DNA from: Owenia fusiformis
Taxonomy: Eukaryota > Annelida > Polychaeta > Sabellida > Oweniidae
DNA length: 64,000 nt
Direction: 5' to 3'
Assembly (NCBI GenBank): GCA_903813345.2
Contig: CAIIXF020000003.1
Span: 19,048,931 to 19,112,930, forward strand
The position numbers were made by a program, and so were the translations under genes. Shown here one piece after another: positions 36,021 to 47,807 of the stretch. Every line of letters begins with the position of its first letter. Within the stretch, counting starts at the first letter, position 1. The notes beneath the pieces were generated by a model, which was not told where the DNA came from, did no database searches, and was given only the letters and a program-made list of their open reading frames with translations.

Positions 36021-36704
36021 TACAACTCTTCGAATTTTGAACTTGTTTAAAACTTTAAACTTCCTTAAAACCCATTTTAATTATCTTTTACATCTTAGTT
36101 CAAAACTTCAAAACCATATTTATAATCAAAGAGGGATAGATATAGAAACCATAGGCATCAGCTATAGTCATACCCAAAATCACCCCTCTCAAAAATGTCA
36201 AAATTTTCAAAAAATCAACAATTTTTTTCTCGGCTCCTACTGATTCAATTAGTTTGAACCTTTCAGGGCTTATAGCCCTGCTACTGAGCACTTCACATGA
36301 ATTTTTCCAATGTCTTCCAGTGTCTGAATCAAAAGTGAGGCTCTAAAAAGTAAGAAAATGGGTCACGAATTTGCCCCCTGGGGTACATACTTTGTACTAT
36401 TATTCAAATTCTGTAAGAGTGATTGACATCATTTATTATGCAAATGATTCATATATATAATGTCTATGTATGTAACTTACAAACATCAAGATATCTAAAG
36501 TTATCGAGAATGAAAAAATTATTTTCCCGGGGTGGGGTCTTTTTGGGGGGTGGGGGGCTAATCCCTGAAAAAAAAGAATTATGTACCACTCTGTGAAGCT
36601 ATCACCTAGGTAGAATTTTCATCCAAGACTTCCTTCTAACTGAAAATGCTGCCAAACCAACTATACTCCATTTATTAAGAATTTTCCTCCTCGCTCTTAG
36701 AGTA

Positions 36705-39514
36705 TAGTCCAAAGTGGGACTGGGAAAAGTGTTCACATTGTGAAGTTTTTGAATGTGGTAATATATTGCAGATTAAAAATGGAAATGATTAGCATTAATT
36801 GAGAGGTGTTAGGATTAGGGAGATGAGATTTCTTTTTCTGTTGTCGTTTTATGCCATAGGCTCTGAGGAATTTACCCAGCCTAGAAATCACATTTTCAAA
36901 ACAGTACTTTTCAAAGTTGACAAACAATTTACAAAATCACATTTTTAGTTAAAATCTTGGATGAAGATTTCAAATATTATGAAATCACTCTACTAAATTT
37001 TGAATATTCCGTCATAAAAATCAAGATTTCTTCTGGTGTCTAGTCTATTCTAACTATTTTAATTGTTTCTAAACATAAGAATTACACGACATGATATTTT
37101 TCTACAAACATTTACTCCCTAGGGTCTTATTGTATTGTTAGTGTTATTCCAAGGTGTTATGATATTTACATTATGATTTCATAGTAACTCACAAAAGCAA
37201 GTATTTATTTCTTACGGAACTGCATACACTGTGAAGTAGAAGCAAACATGCTCGGCAAACAATAAATCAAATGATCTTAATTCAATAGGCTACAAGGGTT
37301 TCTAGGTGGAATTCTTATATCCTTATTCAAGAAAAATATTAGAGGTAAATAGAGAGATATTGATATTAATTCTACATTTATATGTAAAGCTGTAGCCAGA
37401 ATTTAAAAATAACTCAACTCAACAATAGCTACAGTTGGCCTATTGATATAAACATGGGCTTCTAGTTGAAAGTCCATGATATAAATAAACAATGTCTTTT
37501 ATTGCTAACTTACAATTTATTGAGAGTACATTTCTATGTCGACTCACAACTGAACTGAATACTGTGTTACTGAAAACGATCACCAGAAACAATATCAATT
37601 ATCATAAAAAAAAGTAATTTCAAATTCCACGCAACCAATTTGTTTCATATGGTAAACCAACATGAAGATACCATTCTTTGATTTTCTCGCCAATTTTGCA
37701 ATTTTTCTTTCTAAAACATACACATTCTGTATCTCAAAGTATATTTGTATAATATGGATACAAATTGTCAATATTTGTTGAAATTCTGTGACCTAACTAT
37801 ATCTGTCACACATGGTTTGTGTGAAAAAGCTCCCCCCCCTGGAAAAAAGCTCCCCCTCCTGGTAAAAGCTGGCTACGGGCACGAATGATGACATCCACGT
37901 TTTTTTTGACAGTAACATCTTCATGAGATCAAAGAGTCACATTCAAAACATCAATGCAAGCCAATCAGCAAAGATATTTTTCTCTTCCCAGAAATGAAGT
38001 TTAACATTGAAGATGTAGGTAATATACATGTAGCTTGATTTTCCCTACCCTAAACAAAAATTATGATTAAGACATACATGTATATGTATTTGTTTTATGT
38101 ACTGCCGCACTGGAATTTTCCACTGTGCCACTGATTAAAAAGTGTTTGGCAAATAAATAAAAAAAATAAAAAAAAATAAAAATGTACATTCATGTTTTGG
38201 AGTGATCCTTAATTTAACTCAAAACTAAAACTTTGATAATCTTTTACTGTTAAAAGTATAGTGATATATCATGTCTGTATGTACTGTTCATTTATATATT
38301 GGTATATACAATGTATGTATAAGTCACAATCATCACAACCAAGAAGTGATGGCACTTTTTGGTTGTGATTGGTTGGATTGTATTTGCCACCATTTTGTTA
38401 ATATTCTGCAGTCAGTAAGTTGTTTGCTTTTGTAAAAAATGTTACATTTGGCTTACCAGGCAGAGTTGACGTTTTGTCATGTTATTGTTAATGTCTTGTT
38501 ATTTATGCCATGAAAATGTTTGTTAATAATATATACTTATAAAAAATGGTATATCATGTTATGTTCTTGAGTAGGTATTGGTCACTTCCCAGGCAAATCA
38601 CAGAATCAGGATTTAGGTTCAAACTGCAATGTGAGTACAGCGGGCCACCAATAGCATTTTTAGCATGGTAAGCAGGGACCGATCTTAAAACTAACAAAGG
38701 GTGCCCATATTTCAAATCTGAAAAAAATGTTTTCTGGGAAAAAATTTGGCCCCCTTTAAAGAAAAAATTGGGCAGAAATTTGGCCTAAAATTAGAAAATA
38801 AGCCCCTTGAAAATTTTGGGCCAAATATTTTTTGTGCCCATCCTCAGATCCACCAGTGATAAGAAGTGTCCCTTAACCATTTAGCGATTAAAACATTAAG
38901 TTTCAAACAATTTTTACTCTCATGATACCATATCACACCTATTTTCCAAAAGGTCCAAAATTTCTGGCTTTATTTCAACTTAATTCTTTGACTTTTTCAG
39001 GTTGTCTTAATGAATTTGGACTTTTGAGCATCTTAAATCTCAATTACTTAATATTTGATCAGAAATCTCAATTCTTTATTCAAAAAATAAAATTAGCATT
39101 GTAAGGAAAACTTGAGTATGATTTTGAATAGAATCAGTGCACTCCCAAAAGTTTACACTCTTTAGTCTCTTACATGTCTTATAATGTCTTCTAATTCAGT
39201 TAAAGAATGCTGTAGAGCTTATGAAATTGTTAAGTAATCTGTCATCTGATACAAGGTTCTAAAGTAATTGATTGATACTTGAAACATTGATGTAAGTAAC
39301 ACTGAAAGTCACTTAGGTAGTGATTTCAATTGTTCTTTTTGTTGAATTATTTATGAATTGTTATCATGTTCATTAGGATAATTGAGCCTGTAACTTTTGT
39401 GTCAAACAAGTCCCCGGTGTAATTCTGACTCTTTGAGTAGAGTAAATATCACTAAATAATTCATTAATTGGATTTCATTCTCCATAATAGTCATGGTAAT
39501 CATTTTTGGTACAT
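36705..39514. other. No gene seen
   Basis: AT-rich sequence. At 37828-37880 there is a twice-repeated aaaagctcccc with gctggctacgggc, an old MITE end. An A/T-rich aaataaataaaa tail near 38150-38190 follows noncoding text and may be a retroposon 3' end. Near 38460-38512 there is a decayed gttaatgtcttgt terminus. 38690-38860 ends cagatccaccagtg, another decayed transposon edge. Confidence 0.45.
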
Positions 39515-39573
39515 TGGAGATTAATCAACGCTCTTGTTGATATGGAGATTAATCAACGCTCTTGTTGATATCG
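39515..39573 (+). repeat. 29-bp direct tandem duplication
   Basis: ggagattaatcaacgctctt gttgatat occurs twice in a row without change. Confidence 0.9.
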
Positions 39574-40375
39574 CGATTTTTAGACTTTCATCACTGATTT
39601 TAATGTTCAAATATGATTGTCCGGGCATAGTATAGGGTAGGGTTGGTATTGATGGTATTTCACATTCCTTTTATTCAGTTATCCAATAGACTAGATGCGA
39701 GTAGAAATGATCTTGATTTACGTCATTAAATATTCAAAATTCAGTCAAAGTGATGTCATATTTGAAATCTTCATGTAAAAATACATCTAAAAATAGGGTT
39801 TCGAAAATTGTTCATCAACTTTGAAAATTTAATATTTTTTGAAAATGTGACTTCTAGTTCGGGTTGATTCCCCATAGACCCCATATTACAAAATCACAAA
39901 AAGTGAAATATCTTTTCTTGTATTGGACATATAACATTTTCTTTTCCTGGACATACTTTAATTTGCATAACTATTCGACACATTAGGGCATTGTGAAAAT
40001 TGAACCACTAAAACAGATGTAATTTAAGTTAAAGGGAACTTTTTACTATACCCGCCATGCTATCTGACCCGAGCGAGCCACCTGGTGGTGAAACTGGTAA
40101 CTACCTACTCGCATTTGCGTAATTGTCATTCATTTGAATTTTAGTTTTTGGAATCCTTAATTTGGAATTCAATTTTTCATACTTCTTAAAACATTAAAAT
40201 TTAACATTGGTGCGATGTCATTATATCAGTGCATTACTACACATAATTGTATTAATTCCATATTTAGTGACTTTGACAATTCTTGGGAAAAAGGCAGTAA
40301 ACCAGCTCTTTAGTATGAAATATCAATACATCTTGGATCAATTCGTTATTCAAACATAAGCAATTGTAGATAGTT

Positions 40376-40492
40376 CTCAGTATTTTTATTTTCTTCATTG
40401 AGCAATATCTTAAAATGTACATGTTAATTTTAACTATTTTTATTTTCTTCACTGAGCAATATCTTAAAATGTACATGTTAATTTTACATGAA
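40376..40492 (+). repeat. About 60-bp tandem duplication
   Basis: The block tatttttattttcttca (t/c) tgagcaatatcttaaaatgt occurs twice with one change. Confidence 0.9.
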
Positions 40493-40857
40493 TAGCTCAT
40501 TGATAAAACATTTCAATAAAAATAATACATATCAATACATGTTAACAAAGAAACCATATATTTGGGATCATATAAAAACATGTTAAAAACATCAAGTTAC
40601 ACTCAACCATATTTTATTTGAGTTCTGGAGGTAGTGGGTATAACAGACTACCATATTCTCTAATCAGTGCCCAGGGCATTCAGAAAATTCAAAATACCTC
40701 CTTCAGACCATTCTAATAAGCCCCCATATATGAAATTTTTTTATGTTTGGCAATTTTTCTTGTAAAGAATGCCATATAGGAGGTAAATTGTTATTGGGGG
40801 TAAAAATAAAATGAAAATAACTTTGTAGTTCAGCGTATATTGATGTTTTGATATTAT

Positions 40858-41135
40858 CTTCAAAAAAGTGTTCCACTTATAAATGTTTATTTAACATCAT
40901 GTCAGCTGGTCTTGGAACTCTAAAAAGTGTTCCACTTTGGAGGTGTTCCACTTATAAATGTTTATTTAACAATAAGCCATTTGGTCTTGGAACTCTGAAA
41001 AGTGTTCCACTTTGGAGGTGTTCCACTTATAAATGTTTATTTAACAATAAGCCATTTGGTCTTGGAACTCTGAAAAGTGTTCCACTAACAGAGGTGTTCC
41101 ACTTCTAGAGATGTTCCACTTAACAGGTTTCACTT
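40858..41135 (+). repeat. About 75-bp tandem repeat with gtgttccactt units, transposon-derived
   Basis: Three copies of ccacttataaatgtttattt plus ttggtcttggaactctgaaa occur and end in aacaggtttcactttatt. The last line is the right end of the CAGTAAAACCTG MITE family (compare 42225-42398), so this is an internally amplified copy. The 86-codon ORF here is repeat-born. Confidence 0.75.
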
Positions 41136-42222
41136 TATTAAATTAACAAAGGTGGAAACAATATACTCTGGTTGTTTGCACTAAACATTATTTTTATAAA
41201 AAAAATAAATAAACATATAAGTCAACATAATAAATAGTTTGTGTACTACTATTTACTTCAGATAGATAAAAGTATATTGTTGTTATTGTTGGCATTTTCT
41301 GTACTGTCATCTGGCAAAATATGTGTATCAATATAATTTCTATTACTTTATATTGGATATACTTTACTGAAAGGGTGAGGGGGCTGTTGGGATATCATAT
41401 GAGACATCCTTACAATATTGTATCATATTAACACCCCCCCCCCCCCACAATAGCTGTCTCATCAATCACTAATCTTATACAGTTAGTGCAGGTTCTTAGC
41501 CAGCTTTTGCTAAAGTGCTCTAAATGGTGAAAAAAGACATGCCCCCCCCCCCTTGGTACAGGCCTGCATGTGTGTCACTAGCAACTGACATATTCAAGGC
41601 ATGATAATACTTATCTTGCATTGTTGTCCACTTCACAATAACAATGGTAACAACTAATGATGTTAACAGATTAAGTGACAAGAAAACAACTTAAATAAAC
41701 ATGTACATGTATAGAGTAACAAGTCAACTGCTTTAAAATGCAATTATAGTTAGAACTGTGCTTGGTCAATGCAATGGCCTATTAATGATAACAACCTTAT
41801 ATTTAGCTCATATTTTTCCTTTCACAATGGTAGGAGCAGGCCTATCATCTGTATCATTTCCCCTTTTCCCCAGAGCATAATCTTTACCAGAGTACTAGTG
41901 GTAAAGAGTACTAGTATAGTATAATTTTCTCAAATCAAAGCCAAGTTTTGTTCTTAATCAACAGTTACCTTAATAAGAGCTTTGCAGGAACTGAATGGCT
42001 CAAAATTTTGAGTATGAATCAAACAGGGCTCGAAATGTTTTGGTATAAGCCATTTTAGGTGCAGGACCTCCATGTTTCAGGCCTAAAATATTCTACTCTG
42101 AAAAGGTTTCTAAGGAACTAATGGCTGAATGGTCTGCCCCTTTAAAGCCTTCACTCCACTGATTGTATAAAAGAAAAATAATGTCAACCTGAGTGACAAT
42201 GAGCATTTGTCATATCACATGA
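41136..42222. other. No gene seen
   Basis: AT-rich, with C runs near 41436 and 41542. cagggctcgaaat near 42025 looks like a single hAT-type transposon end. Confidence 0.45.
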
Positions 42223-42398
42223 TACAGTAAAACCTGTTTAAGTGGAACACCTTTGGTAGGTACCTCTAGTGTTCCACGTGGGAGATGTTCCACATACAGA
42301 GGTTCACTTAAACATGAAGCCAGTTGGGACTCTGAAAAGTGTTCCACTAACAGAGGTGTTCCACTTCTAGGGGTATTCCACTGTACAGGTTTCACTGT
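42223..42398. mobile_element. MITE with CAGTAAAACCTG ends
   Basis: cagtaaaacctgttta at 42225 and acaggtttcactg at 42385-42397 are inverted ends; TA precedes the left end. It lies just 3' of the complement-strand gene, possibly in its 3' UTR. Confidence 0.65.
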
Positions 42399-42449
42399 GC
42401 ACAGATATTCATTTTCTCTTGACTTTAACATGAACTATACCCTGACAAT

Positions 42450-44219
42450 CTACAGTAATCTGTGATTTACCGTGGTTACCTCGAGTCTCTTTCCTGATAT
42501 TTGCGGCAGGAGAGCCTCGGATAAATTTTCTTTGGCGAGAATTGGTTCTGTAGCATTGCCCCTGCTTCCCCCAATCGGAACTGGCTGGAACTGGTTGTTG
42601 TGAATCGGCTTGGAGCCGGATGCCAGCAGCGCTGATTGTTCTATTTGTTTTGACACCCTCCTTACAGGGCTCACACATAATGCATTATTGAGTGATTCCT
42701 TTGAGGTGTGCACGTCAATGGGGTGGCCTTGTGACCCTCGCACATTCTCCATATCTATGATATTCTCTAAAACTGAAGTTGGAACATTTAACGATGCATC
42801 TTCATTTGTAAAAGTCGGTATTGTAATCATTTGGCCTGATGCTGTAGTGTATTTTATATGTGACATAGCTATGTTATTCTCCTGTAGCTGTCTCTGCTTG
42901 GGGGTTAATTTACGAAGCGGCTGCAGCACAGGGCCTGGGTTTTGCGAGGAAATTTGCTTGACTGAAAACATATCCGCCGAATTATTCTCACTGTATGATA
43001 TCCTTGGATGAATGCTTGTGTCTGATTTAGTATCCCGTCGATTAACTGATCTTTGGTCAGACCGACCTCTAGCGTAAGGGTTTGTATCATCAGAACTCTT
43101 TTTAAATAAATGTGAATCTCTTTTTATCTCATCTTCCAAAGCTGATATTTTACTTGAGAAAGTTTCAATGAGTTTTTCACTAAGTGATTTGCCATTCACC
43201 CTGGGTCCACCAACTTTAGAAATGGATTCAGATTTCAATTCTAGTCGGCCAATTAGTTCTTCTTGTTGGATCTTTTCCTTTTTTGAAGAGTTCATTGATT
43301 CCAAACCCTCACTTATGTCTCGTTTTTGTGCATCTTTCGAGAACAGAGTGTCTTCATAAAATTTTTTTGGACTGAGTTTAGTTTGGGCTAGCTCCGGTTT
43401 GGTAATTGGATGTTGAACATGATGCTCAATGTTCTGTGGTAAATCACTAGGAATTCCCCGTTCACCTTTTGCTAGCGGTGTTGTAATGTCTCGGTTCTGC
43501 CTCATAAGTGCATAGATCTGCCAGTTTTCTTTGGCAGCATGACTATCAAGTTTTATATTGGGTGGTACAGGTCCTGATGGAATACTATGTGAATGTTCTG
43601 TTGCTTTTTTCATTTCTGATTTTTTATGCTCAGGAGTATTTTCCAATTCTCTTTTCAAATCACGCTGGATTTCTTTTTGAAATTGTCTCTGATCAGGAGT
43701 CAGTTTTTCACCACGTTGTTTGGATGCCAATCTCTGAGCTTCTAAACGCTCCTTATTAGCTTTGGAAGCCCTATACGTGCCATTGTTTGTTATATATCTG
43801 TAGGTTTCTGATTCAACATTTGCTTTCCAGATCGGTAATTCATGCTGAGGCCATTCTCTCGTACCATCAACATGATATTTGTCCTTGACTTCTGACTGAC
43901 TGTTCTCATTGTAATTAACATGAAAATCATCTTGACTTTTTTGTCCTTTGCGTTTTTTAATTTGCGTGTGTGCAACAGGGGGATGGGCCTCATATTTTGG
44001 ATCAGCGATTGCATATTGCCAGCCAATTACAGCTTCTGACCACCCCTCGTAATAAACAACATTTCGAGATTCTTCCGCTTCAATAATGGCTCTATCACTA
44101 AACTCTAGTAAATTATCCATAATTGTACTGTCATTTCTCATATGAGATATCTTGTATGTCTTATCCCCAGAGCTCATTAATACATCCCCACCAGGTAATG
44201 AGCTTGTACCCTGGATCAT
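42450..44219 (-). CDS. Unrecognised 589-residue coil- and Q/K-rich protein
   Basis: A single open frame encodes 589 residues with even, protein-like composition. The start is the first ATG after an in-frame TAA, and an acceptor (tttctttcag, exon from 44417) just upstream suggests a spliced 5' UTR. The N-terminal part has two tryptophan motifs, GWSEAVIGWQYA (59-70) and EWPQHELPIWKA (122-133). A Q/K/E-rich probable coiled coil covers 160-200. KLTPDQRQFQ (172-181) and KLTPKQRQLQ (437-446) are an internal repeat. A second helical part is near 335-365, and the C-terminal third is serine- and asparagine-rich. No signal peptide or membrane segment. GAG|GTAACC near the 3' end could be a donor, so more exons to the left are possible. 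I do not recognise the family; a cytoskeletal or centrosomal scaffold would fit the composition, but that is a guess. Confidence 0.8.
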   Translation of the reverse strand: MIQGTSSLPGGDVLMSSGDKTYKISHMRNDSTIMDNLLEFSDRAIIEAEESRNVVYYEGWSEAVIGWQYAIADPKYEAHPPVAHTQIKKRKGQKSQDDFHVNYNENSQSEVKDKYHVDGTREWPQHELPIWKANVESETYRYITNNGTYRASKANKERLEAQRLASKQRGEKLTPDQRQFQKEIQRDLKRELENTPEHKKSEMKKATEHSHSIPSGPVPPNIKLDSHAAKENWQIYALMRQNRDITTPLAKGERGIPSDLPQNIEHHVQHPITKPELAQTKLSPKKFYEDTLFSKDAQKRDISEGLESMNSSKKEKIQQEELIGRLELKSESISKVGGPRVNGKSLSEKLIETFSSKISALEDEIKRDSHLFKKSSDDTNPYARGRSDQRSVNRRDTKSDTSIHPRISYSENNSADMFSVKQISSQNPGPVLQPLRKLTPKQRQLQENNIAMSHIKYTTASGQMITIPTFTNEDASLNVPTSVLENIIDMENVRGSQGHPIDVHTSKESLNNALCVSPVRRVSKQIEQSALLASGSKPIHNNQFQPVPIGGSRGNATEPILAKENLSEALLPQISGKRLEVTTVNHRLL

Positions 44220-44711
44220 ACTATTGCTTAAATCTATTTCAAATATTTTCTTTTCTTAAATCCATCACATCATTATTCTGTTTTTTATATCACAAATGTC
44301 CATAATTGTTCAGCATTTGTTGAAGACAGATAAACTTTTGATATACATATTTACTGAAGTGCAACCCATATCGACAGTTCTAAGGGATTAAAATATACTT
44401 CTTTGGATCTGTTGTTCCTGAAAGAAAAATAATATTATAGTATCTTTCTTGAAAGACTAAGTACATTTGGTTTAATTTTTTGGAAAAAACATTGTCAGAG
44501 AAACATCAGAATAAAAATACAAAACCATACATTTGTCAACAAATTCACAACCAATTCAAAATATACAAATGTTTTGCATCGAAAATATTGATGTGTTTTT
44601 CAATTGTACTCTGGGACTTTTAATATTGCTTATTACATGTACTTCGGTTTGATTGACCCATGTGTAAGCAGTAACGTGTAGCCTAGACCTAACCTTTCAG
44701 TATTTGTAGAT

Positions 44712-44747
44712 CCAGAGACATATAAAACATGCTTTATATGTCTCTGG
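44712..44747. repeat. 36-bp palindrome, same family as 17800-17833
   Basis: It is self-complementary and starts ccagagacatataaaaca. It sits at the edge of the larger inverted repeat that follows. Confidence 0.65.
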
Positions 44748-44749
44748 TA

Positions 44750-45588
44750 GCCTTAACCAAACCCGTCTGGCCCAGTAATCTACTCCCGATTCTGAATTGT
44801 CCTAGATCTAGGGCCAGACAAGGTCCAATGCAGAAAAGGGGGTATTTACTCCGGAAAAAACACACTGCTGAATCATCACTTATTATTCATTCCCTATTAG
44901 CCATCCAATCAAAACATCGGGTACCATGTAAACCCAAGTATTTATTTGAAATAAAGAGAACATAACTTACGCGTAAATGTGGTGTTTTGTTTGTTATATT
45001 GATGTTGAAATGGGCACAACATTTCGTCAATATTTCGTCAGTTCTCCGCACCGAATAAAGTCACGTGATGTGACGTAACACGAGTGTGACGCGATAATTT
45101 TTAAACTTTCATGGAACGAAAATACATTTCCCGGGAATCAATACATTCCAAATATTACGATTTGTTCAGCAGATTTGTTATCAAAACGTAGATTACTTTA
45201 TAAAACAGACGTATCTGTGTTGTATTTAAACTGGAAAGAAATATGGTGGACATTAAATACGATTTTTCAATTTGTTGAACTGACGGAATGTAGTACTGAA
45301 CGAAATAAGAAGCCGAGACTTCTCGATATTCTACGAGATCACGAACAGATTGCAGAAGAATTTTTCTTTTTGCTGCGTTTAGACAAAGTTTGATACAAGG
45401 AACAAACACGTAAGTGATTTTTATGATGTTTATTCATTTATCAGCACATTATACATTGAAAAACCAGTGTGTTTTTTCCAGAGTAAATACCCCATTTTTG
45501 CATTGGATCGAGTCTGGCCCAGATCTACGAGGTCGGGAGTAGATAACTGGGCCAGACGGGTTTGGTTATGGTAGACTAAGTTAGATCT
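44750..45588. mobile_element. Foldback DNA element with about 120-bp inverted ends
   Basis: Left 44752-44874 and right 45466-45588 are inverted copies. Shared lines include accaaacccgtctggcccag, atctactcccga, gccagac, tccaatgca, ggtatttactc and aaaaaacacactg. The interior has two overlapping ORFs of 72 and 84 codons on opposite strands with no family features. Confidence 0.75.
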
Positions 45589-46770
45589 AAGAGTTTAGCC
45601 TAATCATCAAACTTACTCGAGTCTCTAGCTTACAGCTAGACGAAACTTCATTGATTTCGTATGTACTGTGCTACACGCACCTACACGCACCTAGAACTCA
45701 TTTTTAATAAATTTTATAAATATTTTTAAGAATATTAATCATATTTAGGATGAAGCGTTGCTTGTCTGGATTTAGATATTTCAAAATTTCATTTCGGAGT
45801 TTGACACATGGTGAAATTTTCTCGCTGTAGCTAAAAATGGCTTCCGGTTCTGGACGTGAATAACATTTGAAATTATTCTCGCTTAAAGAAATCAAATATA
45901 ACAATAGATTCGGACGGGGATGTGAGCTGATGTTCTTTAAATCTATACATAAAGGTATATTTCATATTATTATGCCATATTTACTGTGCGTGTGACACAA
46001 TGATTTACAATATTTATAATACTAAGGCAGCTCAATCTTCCTCCTCAAAGCCGGAATATATAGAAGGCTTTGGACCGAAGTAACATCAAACCAGCATGTT
46101 TGTCACAAAATTACACATTTTCTTGAGAAATCTAACCAATTTTGTTCATTCCGGAACTAAAATCAATTGATCAATCAGATTACATCCAATTTATCTAAAC
46201 ATAATATTGATTACCATGATAAAGTCAAAACAGCGTTATTTTCAAGATCAAGGAATTCTTCAAAAACCCAAAGAAATTTATCAAAAATTCTGATTTTCAC
46301 TTCAACTTTACACCATAAATTGAATTCACAAACCTGCCATCTTGTTTCGTTCATAATCCTGAATAGCAATTGTACTTAGCTAATGGGCTTATAGTTCTAT
46401 TGTATTGTGCTTTGTATAGAAATCCGATAAAATCAATACAGCTAACTGAGTCAAAATTCTTGCAAATAGCTTCCTTTTACCTGGCAACTTGTTTGACCTC
46501 TCGTGACCTTAGAGAAAACTCGAGATTTGGTAACACTTGCTTAGTCCTGACATCTTTCAATAAGGTAGTGATAAATTTACTAAAACCTTTCGAATACAGA
46601 AAGATGTCACCTCAGTATAATAACACTTTTATGCCATTTTGTGTATACAGTATTGTAGATAGAAAGTTATTAACTGAAACTATATTTTATTTATCTGTTC
46701 CCATGGCTATGAGCATGAGTCATATTATAACCATCTAATCTTACATTTCTAGTGACAAGAATTGCAAATT
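45589..46770. other. No gene recognised
   Basis: The 122-codon ORF at 46370-46738 (+) has no recognised motif. A short duplication ctacacgcac occurs near 45673. Otherwise unique AT-rich sequence. Confidence 0.4.
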
Positions 46771-47225
46771 ACAGTAGAACCTGCTAAGTGGAACACCTCT
46801 GTAAGTGGAACACCTTGCAAGTGGAACGCTTTTTCAAAGTCCCGTTTTAAAAACCCATTGACTCAATGTTAATTGAACCTCTGTAAGTGGAACACCTCCA
46901 AACTTGAACAGTGAACACCCCATATTGAAAAATTAACCTGCTAAGTGAAACAGTCAATTTTCCATAAATTTCAATATTGATACTTATGTAAACAGAATTA
47001 ACCTCCTACGGTGATTAATGGGTATGAAAACAGGTAATAATGTGATAATTGGCAAATTAGGTTTTTTAATGGATTACCATTCAGCAAATTGGATTAATCT
47101 CCTGTAGAGGTCAACACATGATGCAACCACTAATTAATTTGATAATCAGCAAATTAGGATTTCATAAGATTATCATTCAGAAAATTGGATTAACCTCCCG
47201 TAGAGATGGACATGTGATGCTAACA
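46771..47225 (+). repeat. Decayed CAGTAAAACCTG-family copy and a tandem duplication
   Basis: acagtagaacctgctaagtg with repeated gtggaacacct units (46771-46960) is another copy of the MITE family at 42225. Then 46990-47215 holds two copies, about 110 bases each, of a block with gcaaattagg, tttcat/ttaatg, attcag(c/a)aaattggatta and cctc(c/t)(c/t)gtaga. Confidence 0.6.
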
Positions 47226-47649
47226 CTATTTATACCCCTTGCTGTTTGTTTCAAACTTGATAAGTAAGATTAAGAATGTCAGTTGAAAAACAATTGAATT
47301 ATTAGCAGTAGGAACAAGTCTTTAAAACTTAATTGCCAAACCGTTGTACCTGAGACTGGCAGAATGAGGAGGATTAAGAATGTCAGAAAACATTTTTGGC
47401 AGAATGAGGAGGATTAAGAATGCACGGAAAAAACTTTTTGGCTCCTAAAAGCAAAACGTGAGCACAAAGTTTAAAAATTTAAAGCGTGAGGTTGCGTGAC
47501 AACCGAATATATGCAAAACCCTAACCATATCAATGAATAGTATTGAATTTTTGCATGACTGAATATGAAAATGAAGTTCCAGATTTTTGTATCAATTTTC
47601 CGGCTTTACAATTTAACCAGGACTTTTAGAAAACTTACAATCTGAATAT
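47226..47649. other. Nothing recognised
   Basis: A gaatgaggaggattaagaatg phrase occurs twice near 47360 and 47400. No coding signal. Confidence 0.45.
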
Positions 47650-47807
47650 TTTAGCACCAGCGGATCTAGACGGGGGTGTGGGGGGTGTACGCCCTCGCCC
47701 CTTAAAGTCGGAAAATTCGTGTTTTGCCTCATAGACTCTTCGCTCACAGTTATTGCCACACGCCCCCCCCCCCCCTAACACAAAATCCTAGATCTGCCCC
47801 TGTTTAG
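47650..47807. mobile_element. MITE with CACCAGCGGATC / GATCTGCCCCTG ends
   Basis: The element is 47655-47802, with imperfect inverted ends and C/G runs inside. tttag flanks both sides, a 5-bp target duplication as for 50293-51242. Confidence 0.7.

Larger units (their letters stand above)
28104..36704. mobile_element. 8.6-kb giant inverted repeat (palindromic element)
   Basis: The two sides are inverted copies: 28104 inward reads tactctaagagcgaggagg and 36704 inward reads the same. The outer 0.9 kb (to about 29000, and from about 35800) is nearly identical between arms, with only scattered differences. It includes G/C runs, a ttatatatatgaatc stretch and a 63-codon ORF present in both arms. 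Farther in, each arm is a tandem array of about 183-bp units. The centre (31850-34140) and the left arm carry other inserted elements. TAG lies just outside both ends and could be a 3-bp target duplication, but that is weak. No transposase is visible, so it is nonautonomous or a foldback structure. Confidence 0.85.

Noticed and set aside
46370-46738. 122-codon ORF on the + strand
   Set aside because: No motif, no splice context and no similarity that I recognise; length is within chance for AT-rich sequence.
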